Assembly: GCF_000787715.1 (NCBI RefSeq)
Contig: NZ_BBPI01000098.1
Coordinates: 1 to 56,094 of the forward strand
Source of the DNA: Sphingomonas parapaucimobilis NBRC 15100
GTDB lineage: Bacteria > Pseudomonadota > Alphaproteobacteria > Sphingomonadales > Sphingomonadaceae
DNA: 56,094 bases
Direction of reading: 5' to 3'
Positions 41,187 through 49,189 of this stretch are shown here, one piece after another. How positions within the stretch are numbered: position 1 is the first letter of the stretch; each line of letters begins with the position of its first letter. The translations under genes were made by a program, and so were the position numbers. Under the pieces are notes generated by a model. That model saw only the letters and a program-made list of their open reading frames with translations, did no database searches and had not been told where the DNA came from.

Positions 41187-41217
41187 AAATGGCGGCGTTC
41201 TGATCGCGCTATTTGTC
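41187..41217 (+). repeat. Left terminal repeat of Tn552-like element, inner part
   Basis: These 31 bases, ending TGATCGCGCTATTTGTC, match the inner part of the right repeat (44197-44227) with two differences. Confidence 0.88.
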
Positions 41218-42094
41218 AGTTGCCGGGTCCGATGACGAGGCAATCGCGCGCGGCCTGAACGATGTCAGCGGTGACCTCCTCGACGCGGTTGAGGGTCATG
41301 ATCCGCCGCATCTGCGCGAACAGGCGCTCCATGAGCCGGAAGTTGCCGCGCGTGATGCGGATCACGGCTGCCTGCGCTTCGATCGCGTCGAGTTGGGCCG
41401 GGTCGAAGCTGATCCCGAAATCGCCGGCGTGGGTCGCGAGCAGCAGCCGCATTTCGGTCTCGGTAAGCGGTTTGAACTCGTGGACGAAGCCGATCCGCGA
41501 GTAGAGCTGGGCATAGCGGGCGAGGCGCTTCTCCAAGCCCGGCATACCCATCAGGATCAGCCCGAAGCCGTGGCGATCGGCCATGTCGCGGAGATGTTCG
41601 AGCGACTTTATGGTCAGGCGGTCGGCCTCGTCGACGATGACGAGGGGGCAGGCGATGCGGGCGGCGTCATGGGTGATTTCGTCCTGCGAGCCGCCCGCGA
41701 CCGTCAGCCGGGCATAGCCCAGCTTAATGAGGTTGAGGCCCAACACCGCGTCGATCGTCTTGGGCGTGTTGCTGACCGACACGGTGTAGAAGACGGCGCG
41801 GCAGCGAGCGACCTTTTCGCCAAGGAGCGCGGCAATGGGACGGAGCGCGGCATATTCCCCCAGGTCGGGGAAGCTGGAAAACTCGCGCGCCGATCGCGTC
41901 TTTCCGACGCCCGGCCGGCCATGACACACGCCGATATAGCGGTAGTGCGCGCAGGCTTCGGCAAACTCGACGAACCGGGCATGTTCGCGGGTCGCCAGGA
42001 ACGGCTGCTCGACCAGGAACTCAATCGTCAGCGGCGTAGAGCCGGAGCCCTCGGTAGGTGGTGGGCCGGGAAGCCGTATCCTCTTGGTCGCCAT
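41216..42094 (-). CDS. tniB: TniB-like AAA ATPase, transposition regulator
   Basis: The 292-residue protein has Walker A CHGRPGVGKTRSAREF (about residues 55-70), Walker B PLVIVDEADRL, and sensor-type motifs GLILMGMPGLEKRL and ITRGNFRLMERLF. TniB proteins activate the transposase and direct it to target DNA. The ATG at 42094 follows ACGGAGACCTTCG and overlaps the tniA end by 74 bases in another frame. It ends inside the left terminal repeat. Confidence 0.9.
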   Translation of the reverse strand: MATKRIRLPGPPPTEGSGSTPLTIEFLVEQPFLATREHARFVEFAEACAHYRYIGVCHGRPGVGKTRSAREFSSFPDLGEYAALRPIAALLGEKVARCRAVFYTVSVSNTPKTIDAVLGLNLIKLGYARLTVAGGSQDEITHDAARIACPLVIVDEADRLTIKSLEHLRDMADRHGFGLILMGMPGLEKRLARYAQLYSRIGFVHEFKPLTETEMRLLLATHAGDFGISFDPAQLDAIEAQAAVIRITRGNFRLMERLFAQMRRIMTLNRVEEVTADIVQAARDCLVIGPGN

Positions 42095-43499
42095 CGAAGG
42101 TCTCCGTGGGGGCAGGCACCTGCTTGTCGCGCTCCTTCGCGCCGCGCCGGGCGCGCTGGATCGCGCGCAACGACGGGTGCCCAGCGTGCTCGGAGCTGAG
42201 CGCACGGCAGACGAACCGGCCCTGGTGGTAGACGTGGATCTCGGTCAGGTCGCGGGGGTCATAGACCGCCTCGACCTGCTCGCCGACGAAGGCCGCGAGC
42301 GTGGGTTCGACATAGCGCCTGCCCATCAGACGGATGCCGTCGCGCAGCACTTTACGGGGCTTGGGCACGTGCACGAGCAGCATGTCGAGCTGTTCAAGGC
42401 TGTCGGGCATTGCGGGCAGGAACCCGCCCTTCTGCCAGCGCGTGATCGGCGGTTCGCCGGTGCTGCCATGCGGGCGACGATGATAGACGCCGCACACGAA
42501 CGCCTCGAAGCGGGCGCGCAGCTCGTCGGGCGTGAGCACTGGCGCCGACAGCGGCTTGCCCGCGATCAGGTGGCCGGGCAGGTCGGGCAGGAACATGTCG
42601 TTGATGGTGCGGAACAGCCGCTCGATCTTGCCGCGCCCGCGAGGACGCCCCGGCAGCGAATGGATGAGGCGGATTTTGAGGGCGATGCACGCCTGCTCGA
42701 TATGCTCGGAGATGAAATCCGAGCCGTTGTCGACGTAAAGCTGTTCGGGAATGCCGCTGACGATCCATTCGGGATTGGGCTTGCGCCAGATCGCCTGCCG
42801 CAAGGCGAGCGCCGTGTTGAGGGCACTGGGGGCATCGAGGCTGAGGAAGTAACCGGCGATGGCTCGGCTGTGATCGTCAACGATGACGGTCAGCCAAGGA
42901 CGCACCGGGGTTCCGGCATCATCGAGCACGAGAATGTCGAGAACGGTATGATCGGCCTGCCACATCTCGTTCGAGGTCGCGGCTTCGCGCCGATGCACTA
43001 GCTCGTGCTGGTCGCGGTAGACGGCCGGATCGGAGGCTGCGGCGATCTGGCTTGCCGGTATCGCCCTGACGACACGCGCGACGGCCGCATAGCTGGGGGT
43101 TCGGTGTCCATGCGCGATGGCGAGTTCCTGCACCTTTCGGTGAATGGCGGCGACCGGGGGTCGCGGGCGCTTGGTGGCGAGAGTGCGGGTCAGTTCGACC
43201 AGATGTTCCGGCAGGTGCAGCCTGCCCCGATCGTTGCGCGGCAGACGCGCGAGACCGGCAAGTCCTTCGGCACGGTAGCGCCCGAGCCAGCGCTGCAACG
43301 TCCGCTCGCTCAGCGTGCCGGTGCGGGCGAGGTCCGCGAGCGGGATGCCATCGGCGAGGTGCGGTTCAAGGACGCGGTAGCGCTCGATCGCCAGCGGCGG
43401 GACAAGCGCCGGATGCGTCACCGCCGACGGTCCGTGTCGCAGGTAAGGAAAACGGAGATTTGCCTGCCCATCGCCATGCGAGTCCGCTCGCGTTGCCAA
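42021..43499 (-). CDS. tniA: TniA-like DDE transposase
   Basis: The 492-residue protein has N-terminal HTH domains (TLSERTLQRWLGRYRAEG), the DDE catalytic residues in WQADHTVLDILVLDD, LYVDNGSDFIS and GRGKIERLFR, and a Mu-type C-terminal domain (RRYVEPTLAAFVGEQVEAVYDP). It cuts and joins the element ends. The frame starts with TTG at 43499; a GTG at 43421 is a possible alternative, and neither has a clear Shine-Dalgarno sequence. Confidence 0.92.
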   Translation of the reverse strand: MATRADSHGDGQANLRFPYLRHGPSAVTHPALVPPLAIERYRVLEPHLADGIPLADLARTGTLSERTLQRWLGRYRAEGLAGLARLPRNDRGRLHLPEHLVELTRTLATKRPRPPVAAIHRKVQELAIAHGHRTPSYAAVARVVRAIPASQIAAASDPAVYRDQHELVHRREAATSNEMWQADHTVLDILVLDDAGTPVRPWLTVIVDDHSRAIAGYFLSLDAPSALNTALALRQAIWRKPNPEWIVSGIPEQLYVDNGSDFISEHIEQACIALKIRLIHSLPGRPRGRGKIERLFRTINDMFLPDLPGHLIAGKPLSAPVLTPDELRARFEAFVCGVYHRRPHGSTGEPPITRWQKGGFLPAMPDSLEQLDMLLVHVPKPRKVLRDGIRLMGRRYVEPTLAAFVGEQVEAVYDPRDLTEIHVYHQGRFVCRALSSEHAGHPSLRAIQRARRGAKERDKQVPAPTETFDGDQEDTASRPTTYRGLRLYAADD

Positions 43500-43612
43500 A
43501 CCGGCCTGTTCGACGTAAATCTACCCGGTAAAGAAAACTAGGGCAACATAGACCTGCCGATGACGACTTTCTTCCCAAACCGCGCCCGATCGGGGCGCCA
43601 CCGGCCCTACGC

Positions 43613-44185
43613 ATGAAAATCGGTTACGCCCGCGTATCGACCGCCGAGCAGAACCTGGACCTCCAGCGTGATGCGCTGAAGGCTGCCGGCTGCGAGAAGG
43701 TCATCACCGACAAGGCCTCCGGGGCGACTGCCGCTCGCCCTGGATTGGAAAAGGTGAAGGAGCTGCTTCGCGCCGGCGACACACTGGTGGTCTGGCGCCT
43801 CGACAGGCTCGGCCGCTCGCTCCGTGATCTGATCGGATGGATGACCTACCTCGACGAGGAAAAGGTCGGGCTGCTGAGCCTGCACGAGGCGATCGACACG
43901 ACCACCACGTCGGGCAAGCTTACCTTCCACCTGTTCGGGGCATTGGCGGAGTTCGAGCGCAACCTGATCCGCGAGCGGACCCAGGCCGGTCTCACCGCAG
44001 CCCGCGCTCGCGGCAAGAAGGGTGGCCGGCCGGCCGCACTCGGCAAGGACAAGCGCGACCTGGCCGTCAGGCTCTACCACGAGAACACGATGCCGATCGC
44101 CAAGATTTGCTCGATGCTCGGCATCTCCAAGCCAACACTCTACGCCTATGTGCGATCGGCCGAGACCAAGCCGGTAGCCGCGTAG
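43613..44185 (+). CDS. Serine recombinase of the Tn552-like element
   Basis: The 190-residue protein begins MKIGYARVSTAEQNLDLQRD with the catalytic Ser, followed by VVWRLDRLGRSLRDLIGWM, FHLFGALAEFERNLIRERTQ and a C-terminal HTH (IAKICSMLGISKPTLYAYV). It is full length and divergent from tniA, as in Tn552 where the resolvase sits beside the transposase. It ends 11 bases before the right terminal repeat. Confidence 0.93.
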   Translation: MKIGYARVSTAEQNLDLQRDALKAAGCEKVITDKASGATAARPGLEKVKELLRAGDTLVVWRLDRLGRSLRDLIGWMTYLDEEKVGLLSLHEAIDTTTTSGKLTFHLFGALAEFERNLIRERTQAGLTAARARGKKGGRPAALGKDKRDLAVRLYHENTMPIAKICSMLGISKPTLYAYVRSAETKPVAA

Positions 44186-44196
44186 CGACGCTCGCC

Positions 44197-44243
44197 GACA
44201 AATAGCGCGATCAGAATGCCGCCACTTAGCGCGAGCGTTTACA
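44197..44243 (-). repeat. Right terminal repeat of Tn552-like element
   Basis: A 47-base repeat from GACAAATAGCGCGATCAGAA to GCGTTTACA. It is the intact counterpart of the split left repeat and proves where the IS200-type element entered. Confidence 0.88.
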
Positions 44244-44474
44244 CCGTTCGCGGTCCCGATCGGCCCAGCGTCCCCCGGAACCGTTCGTTATCGGGAAGGC
44301 ATCTAAGCGGTCTGCACCATCCTTCATCTAAAGTTCTCCAAGCGCTTCTGAGGATTTTCGGGCGCACCAAAAGCACTTGCTCCTCCAGTGGCTGGAGCAT
44401 GTAACCGCAATTTGCTCTCCTGCGGACGGGGGGCTGGAGGTGGCTTTTTGACGGCCCGTGTTGAAGCAATCGGT

Positions 44475-45677
44475 ATGTCTCGACGCTCATTAGTGGCGCG
44501 GCTGGTGGCCTGTGGAACCGGCTTGGTGCTCGGTTCTCCAACGCTCGCGCGACAGACTTCCCGGTCTGCGGGCTCGTGGAACTTCGGTGCGGCTCACCTC
44601 GAATGGGAGCCGCTGGAAGTCGGCACGGGTGATACCCTCCTTGTTTCGGCACAAGTGCGCGGAGTGCCGGTGCGGGCGGTGCTCGACAGTGGCAGCGGCG
44701 CGTCGATCATGAGCACGGCGCTCGCGGCGAAGCTCGGCTTGAACGATGGTGAGCGGCGCATGATTAGCGGGCTGAGCGCCAAGGCCCCGGTGCTGCTGGT
44801 CCGCGACATCGACGTACAGCTCGCCCGCGAAACCCGTCGCTTACCCTTTGCCGTCGTTGGTGATCTGAGTTCAGTGTCGGCGGCCTTCGGACGACCGATC
44901 GATATCCTCCTCGGTGCCGATATGTTCACGGGTAGCTGCATCGCGCTCGATTTCGCGAAAAGGCGTATGGCGGTCGTCAAGTCAGGCACGTTTCTCGCCG
45001 GTCCCGACTGGCGCGCTGTCGCGCTCGGGCGCGGTGCCAAGCAGGAGCTGTTCATTCGAGCTTCCGTCTCGGGTTTGCCTCCCGTGCCCTTGATGATCGA
45101 TCTTGGCAGCTCGGCCGCGCTGATGCTCTCGTCGGCCTATGCCCGCGATCAAGGGCTGTTGAACGGGAAGCTCGTCTCGACCGCGGCGATCGGCGGCGTC
45201 GATGGTGTGCGTATCAACGATGCTTTCACGATCCAGAACATCAACATCGAAGGGCTTGGCGTCTCGAACGTCCCCACACTCGGGATGAGAGCTTGGCTCT
45301 CCACCAGCACGGTTGGCAATGTCGGCCTACCGCTGATCGCTCAATTCGACGTGGTGTTCGACGTGACCGCCGGATTCGTGTGGCTCCGGCCACTCGGTCC
45401 TCGTCGTCGCCTGCCGATGCTGAAGGACCGTAGCGGCCTTGGCCTCGCAGCCTCACCAACGGCGCTCACCGTTGTTCATGTGGCGGCGAACAGTCCCGCG
45501 GAAAAGGCTGGCTGGGCGGTCGGCGACCGGATCGTGGCGGTGAACGGCCATTCGATCGATGCGAACTATACGCGTGGGGAGCTCTGGCAAGTGCGCTCCC
45601 GGCCTGCTGGCACCCTCGTAAAGCTGACGATGGCCTCGGGTGATGTGCGCGAGCTCAGGCTGGCCGATTATTATTGA
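44475..45677 (+). CDS. Exported aspartyl protease-like protein with PDZ domain
   Basis: The 400-residue protein has a signal region (SLVARLVACGTGLVLGSPTLA), two retropepsin-like halves and a PDZ domain. The first half has the active motif VRAVLDSGSGASIMS; the second has LMIDLGSSAALMLS. The PDZ part is VVHVAANSPAEKAGWAVGDRIVAVNGHS-like, near residue 320. Asp-Ser-Gly in the first half suggests a catalytic protease; Asp-Leu-Gly in the second is weaker. The ATG at 44475 precedes the signal. It is convergent with merR, overlapping by seven bases. Confidence 0.8.
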   Translation: MSRRSLVARLVACGTGLVLGSPTLARQTSRSAGSWNFGAAHLEWEPLEVGTGDTLLVSAQVRGVPVRAVLDSGSGASIMSTALAAKLGLNDGERRMISGLSAKAPVLLVRDIDVQLARETRRLPFAVVGDLSSVSAAFGRPIDILLGADMFTGSCIALDFAKRRMAVVKSGTFLAGPDWRAVALGRGAKQELFIRASVSGLPPVPLMIDLGSSAALMLSSAYARDQGLLNGKLVSTAAIGGVDGVRINDAFTIQNINIEGLGVSNVPTLGMRAWLSTSTVGNVGLPLIAQFDVVFDVTAGFVWLRPLGPRRRLPMLKDRSGLGLAASPTALTVVHVAANSPAEKAGWAVGDRIVAVNGHSIDANYTRGELWQVRSRPAGTLVKLTMASGDVRELRLADYY

Positions 45678-46087
45678 TCGGCTTGAGGGTGGCCTTTGCC
45701 GATCGCCTTCATGATCCGACAATCGGCCATGCGCGCCTTGGTGCAGCTCTGGCTGAGCATTGCCAACTCATCCCGCAACACCGCGAGTTGCGCCAGTCTC
45801 TCCTCCACATCCTTGAGGTGCTGAGCAGCGATAGCTGAGGCGGCACCACAATCCTGGTCCGGGTTCTGCGCCAGCCCCATCAACGAACGGATCTCGTCGA
45901 CGGAGAAGCCAAGCCGGCGACCGTTGCGGATGAAGTGCAAACGCTCAATGTCACTGGCATCGTAGGTTCTGCGACCCGACGCCGTGCGAGGGGCGGATCG
46001 GAGCAACCCGATCGACTCATAAAAGCGGATCGTCGTCACCTTCGTCGAGGTCTCGCTGGCGAGCTGCCCAATCATCACCGGCTTCAT
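45671..46087 (-). CDS. MerR-family metal regulator (CadR/PbrR-like)
   Basis: The 138-residue protein has a MerR winged HTH (IGQLASETSTKVTTIRFYES, then GLLRSAPRTASGRRTYDASD), a long dimer helix and three cysteines (80, 115 and 123) at positions used by Cd, Pb and Zn sensors. Such proteins bend the promoter DNA and activate when metal binds. The second of two neighbouring ATGs is chosen, seven bases after AAGGA. It is divergent from the CDF gene it probably controls. Confidence 0.9.
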   Translation of the reverse strand: MKPVMIGQLASETSTKVTTIRFYESIGLLRSAPRTASGRRTYDASDIERLHFIRNGRRLGFSVDEIRSLMGLAQNPDQDCGAASAIAAQHLKDVEERLAQLAVLRDELAMLSQSCTKARMADCRIMKAIGKGHPQADQ

Positions 46088-46127
46088 CATGCCATCCTTG
46101 CTTATGCGAACGTGTCGCACATTTCGC

Positions 46128-46158
46128 TTGCTTCTACAGCGACTGGAGGTGGTAAGGA
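46128..46158 (+). promoter_or_regulatory. Possible MerR-type promoter with 19-base spacer
   Basis: TTGCTT (46128-46133) and TAAGGA (46153-46158) are 19 bases apart, the long spacing typical of MerR-controlled promoters. The spacer carries an imperfect dyad (CTTCTAC and CTGGAGG). The -10 match is weak and overlaps the ribosome binding region, so the assignment is tentative. Confidence 0.35.
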
Positions 46159-46165
46159 AGGCCGC

Positions 46166-46792
46166 ATGAATGCTTCTACCGAAAGCTGCGGGTGCCACGG
46201 GGAGCCCGCGCGCGCGCAAACCGATCCGGCCTATCGCCGTGCGCTGCTGACCGTCGTGGTGCTCAACCTCGGCTTCGGAGTCGCCGAGCTGTTCGGCGGG
46301 TTCATCGCCGATAGCCAAGCGCTGAAAGCGGATTCCCTCGATTTTCTCGGGGACGGGTCGATCAGCCTTATCGGTCTTCTCGCGCTTGCCTGGTCCGCAC
46401 GGGCGAGGGCAAAGGTCGCGCTGACGCAGGGGTTGTTTCTCGGTGCGCTTGGCGTGGGCGTAATCGGTTTCGCGATTTGGCGCGCCCTGAACGCAACCGC
46501 GCCCGATGCCGAACTGATGGGCACAATCGGCGTTGTCGCGCTCGCGATCAATGTCGTGTCCGCCTTGGTGCTTGCGCGTTTCCGGGAAGGGGACGCCAAT
46601 GTTCGCGCGATCTGGCTGTTCAGCCGCAACGACGCGCTCGCCAACGTGGCGGTGATCGCCGCGGCCGGTCTGGTGGCGTGGACAGGAAGCGCCTGGCCGG
46701 ACCTCGCCGTCGCCGGCCTCATCGCCCTCCTGTTCCTCCACTCCGCTTATGAAATCGTCACTGGCGCTCGGCGCGAATTGGGAGAGCGGTAG
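46166..46792 (+). CDS. CDF-family cation transporter
   Basis: The 208-residue protein has a Cys/His-bearing N-terminus (STESCGCHGE), about six membrane segments and the CDF motif QALKADSLDFLGDGSISL; the second motif is LFSRNDALANVAV. Like the CDF protein at 864 it lacks the C-terminal cytosolic domain. It should export divalent metals. The ATG follows AAGGAAGGCCGC. The stop shares one base with the GTG of the permease gene (TAGTG), so they are co-translated. Confidence 0.88.
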   Translation: MNASTESCGCHGEPARAQTDPAYRRALLTVVVLNLGFGVAELFGGFIADSQALKADSLDFLGDGSISLIGLLALAWSARARAKVALTQGLFLGALGVGVIGFAIWRALNATAPDAELMGTIGVVALAINVVSALVLARFREGDANVRAIWLFSRNDALANVAVIAAAGLVAWTGSAWPDLAVAGLIALLFLHSAYEIVTGARRELGER

Positions 46793-48759
46793 TGCGTCTG
46801 CTCGCGTTGATCCGGGCAATGCTCTCGTTGCGGCTGCTCTCCGCGCTCGCGGCGCTGCTGATCCCTGCTGCGGCAATCGCCGAACCCGGCGACGTGCAAA
46901 CCGCATGGCGGCTGCTCGACTATATGGCCGTCGATTATGGCGGCGCGGTCGCCAACGGTCGGATCAAGAGCACGTCGGAATATGCCGAGATGACGGAGTT
47001 CGCCGCGTCGGTCTCGACACGGCTTCAGGGCCTGCCGGCGAAGCCGGAGCGTCAAGCCCTCATCCAGCGGGCTGCCAACCTCCAGGCGGTGATCGCGGAA
47101 AAGGGACCGACTGAACAGGTGGCAACATTGGCGCACGGGCTCGCGGCCGATCTGTTGCGCGCCTACCCGGTGCCGCTCGCGCCCGATAAGGCTCCGAACC
47201 TCGTCTCCAGCGATGCCCTGTTCCGACAATCCTGCGCGTCCTGCCACGGGATGACGGGCAACGGCCGTGGCCCTGACGCCGCCAAGCTCGCTACGCCCCC
47301 GATTGCTTTCACCGATGCCGAGCGCGCGCGCCAGCGCAGCGTGTTCGCGCTCTATCAGGTGGTGACGCAAGGCATCGACGGGACCGCGATGCAGAGCTTC
47401 GCCGATCTGCCCAACGATCAGCGCTGGGCGTTAGCATTCCGAGCCGGGAGCTTCGCCTTCACGGATGCGCAGGCGCGCGAAGGCGAGCGGCTTTGGAAAT
47501 CCGACCCGACCCTTCGCCGGCGCATTCCGGACCTGAAAACCCTGGTCGCGCTCACCCCGGCCGCGCTCGGCGCGGCGATCGGCGACGCCAAGGCTGACCC
47601 AGTGCTCGCGTTCCTGCGTCGTCATCCCGAACAGGTGATACAACAGGCTCCCGGCTCGCTCGCGGTCGCCCGCGCCAAACTCGCCGAAAGCGTGGCGGCT
47701 GCGCGGCGCGGCGATGCGCGCATGGCGAAAGAGCTGGCGCTGTCGGCCTATCTCGATGGGTTCGAGCCGATCGAGCCAACACTCACCGCGCGCGACGCGA
47801 CGCTGATGGGTCGAATCGAGGGCGCGATGGGGGAGTTCCGCGCCTCGATCGACCGGGGCGCGTCGCCCGATGATCTCGCGGAGAAGGTCGCAGTACTGGG
47901 CGGCCTTTTCGACGATGCGGAAGCGGCGCTCGCGCCTGATGCCGCCACCGAAGCGTCCACGTTCCTGGGCGCGTTCACGATCCTGCTGCGTGAAGGGCTC
48001 GAAGCCCTGCTCATCGTTGTCGCCATGATCGCGTTCCTGCGTAAAGCCGAGCGCGGCGAGGCGCTGCGGTACGTGCATGGCGGCTGGGTCAGCGCGATCA
48101 TCGCGGGCGGGATCACCTGGGCGGTCGCCACCTATGCGATCGGGATCAGCGGTGCGAGCCGGGAGCTGACGGAAGGGTTTGGCTCGCTGTTCGCCGCGGT
48201 CGTGCTGCTCTCGGTCGGGATTTGGATGCACGGCAAGGCGCAGGCCGATCAGTGGCAGCGCTATATTCGCGAGAAGATGTCGCGGGCGCTCTCGGGCGGG
48301 TCGGGCTGGTTCCTGTTCGGGCTGGCGTTCGTCGTAGTTTATCGCGAGGTCTTCGAGACGATCCTGTTCTATGCCGCGCTTTCGGCGCAAGGTGACAACG
48401 GGATGCTTCTCGCGGGGGCCGGGTCGGCGATTGGACTGCTCAGCCTGATCGCTTGGGCCATGCTTCGCTACAGTCGCAAGCTGCCGATCGCGCAGTTCTT
48501 CCGCTATAGCTCCTGGCTCATGGCGGTCCTGACCGTCGTGCTGGCGGGTAAAGGCGTCGCCGCGCTCCAGGAAGCCGGCCTTATCAACATCGCACCGCTC
48601 GCGGACGTGCCACGGCTGTCGATGCTCGGCGTGTTTCCCACTTGGCAATCGGTGCTGGCGCAACTCCTGATGGCGGTCGCCATTGCGGTCGGGTTCGCCT
48701 GGAACGGGCGCGACCGATCCCGCTCGGGTTCCGGCTCAGTGACCCTTGGTTCGAATTAG
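46792..48759 (+). CDS. Cytochrome c-FTR1 iron permease fusion
   Basis: The 655-residue protein has a signal peptide, a helical periplasmic region, a haem motif FRQSCASCHGMTGNG (about residue 145), and a C-terminal FTR1-type permease with LLREGLEALLIVVAM and the second motif YREVFETILFYAAL. FTR1 proteins import iron after oxidation; the cytochrome domain could pass the electrons. It is coupled to a CDF exporter, so either iron supply under metal stress or metal export is possible. Translation starts at GTG. Confidence 0.9.
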   Translation: MRLLALIRAMLSLRLLSALAALLIPAAAIAEPGDVQTAWRLLDYMAVDYGGAVANGRIKSTSEYAEMTEFAASVSTRLQGLPAKPERQALIQRAANLQAVIAEKGPTEQVATLAHGLAADLLRAYPVPLAPDKAPNLVSSDALFRQSCASCHGMTGNGRGPDAAKLATPPIAFTDAERARQRSVFALYQVVTQGIDGTAMQSFADLPNDQRWALAFRAGSFAFTDAQAREGERLWKSDPTLRRRIPDLKTLVALTPAALGAAIGDAKADPVLAFLRRHPEQVIQQAPGSLAVARAKLAESVAAARRGDARMAKELALSAYLDGFEPIEPTLTARDATLMGRIEGAMGEFRASIDRGASPDDLAEKVAVLGGLFDDAEAALAPDAATEASTFLGAFTILLREGLEALLIVVAMIAFLRKAERGEALRYVHGGWVSAIIAGGITWAVATYAIGISGASRELTEGFGSLFAAVVLLSVGIWMHGKAQADQWQRYIREKMSRALSGGSGWFLFGLAFVVVYREVFETILFYAALSAQGDNGMLLAGAGSAIGLLSLIAWAMLRYSRKLPIAQFFRYSSWLMAVLTVVLAGKGVAALQEAGLINIAPLADVPRLSMLGVFPTWQSVLAQLLMAVAIAVGFAWNGRDRSRSGSGSVTLGSN

Positions 48760-48799
48760 TGCAATGACATGAAAACCCTTCCGTGATAGAGGCAAGCTA

Positions 48800-49129
48800 G
48801 TGCGAGCCTTTTTGCCTTTCCTGACATGCCTGATGCTGGTCCTGACCAGCTTCTCCGGCATGGCCCATGCCGCCGATCTGGCGGGGGGAAGCATCGCGGG
48901 CGTTGAGTTCACGGTCCATACCGCCGGTGACATCGATCAGGTGCCATCGGACTCGGACAAGAATGTCCCGCATCATCACAATTATTGTCACGGACACGAC
49001 GTCGGCGCGCCTGCGCGCACGACGATGGAATATACCCCCGTCCTCACAGTGCCCAAGCCGACAATCTCCGCCTCTGCGTCGCTCGACGGCCGCACCGGCA
49101 TGGTCCATTTGAGGCCCCCCCAAGCCTGA
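48800..49129 (+). CDS. Small His-rich periplasmic protein (CzcI-like)
   Basis: The 109-residue protein has a signal peptide (LTCLMLVLTSFSGMAHA) and a metal-binding-looking stretch, NVPHHHNYCHGHD. Small His-rich periplasmic proteins (CzcI) precede czcCBA in several metal-resistance operons, and this gene is 60 bases before czcC. The sequence similarity to CzcI is not strong, so the name comes mainly from position and composition. Translation starts at GTG. Confidence 0.6.
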   Translation: MRAFLPFLTCLMLVLTSFSGMAHAADLAGGSIAGVEFTVHTAGDIDQVPSDSDKNVPHHHNYCHGHDVGAPARTTMEYTPVLTVPKPTISASASLDGRTGMVHLRPPQA

Positions 49130-49189
49130 CGTCCGATTTGGGCGTGCGTTGGCGCGCCCCTGTCGATCATCGTCAGGAGTCCTATTTTC

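Larger units (their letters stand above)
40583..44243. mobile_element. Tn552-like transposon (tniA, tniB, resolvase) with IS200 insertion
   Basis: The element runs from TGTAAACGC at 40583 to the matching ACA at 44243. The 47-base right repeat (44197-44243) matches a left repeat that is divided into 40583-40598 and 41187-41217 by an IS200-type element; joined, 45 of 47 positions agree. Contents are a DDE transposase, an AAA ATPase and a divergent serine recombinase, as in Tn552/Tn5053 relatives, without tniQ. The flanking five bases differ (GCGGA and CCGTT), so no target duplication is visible. Confidence 0.8.

Noticed and set aside
40578..44248. A five-base target duplication around the Tn552-like element
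   Set aside because: The flanks GCGGA and CCGTT do not match.
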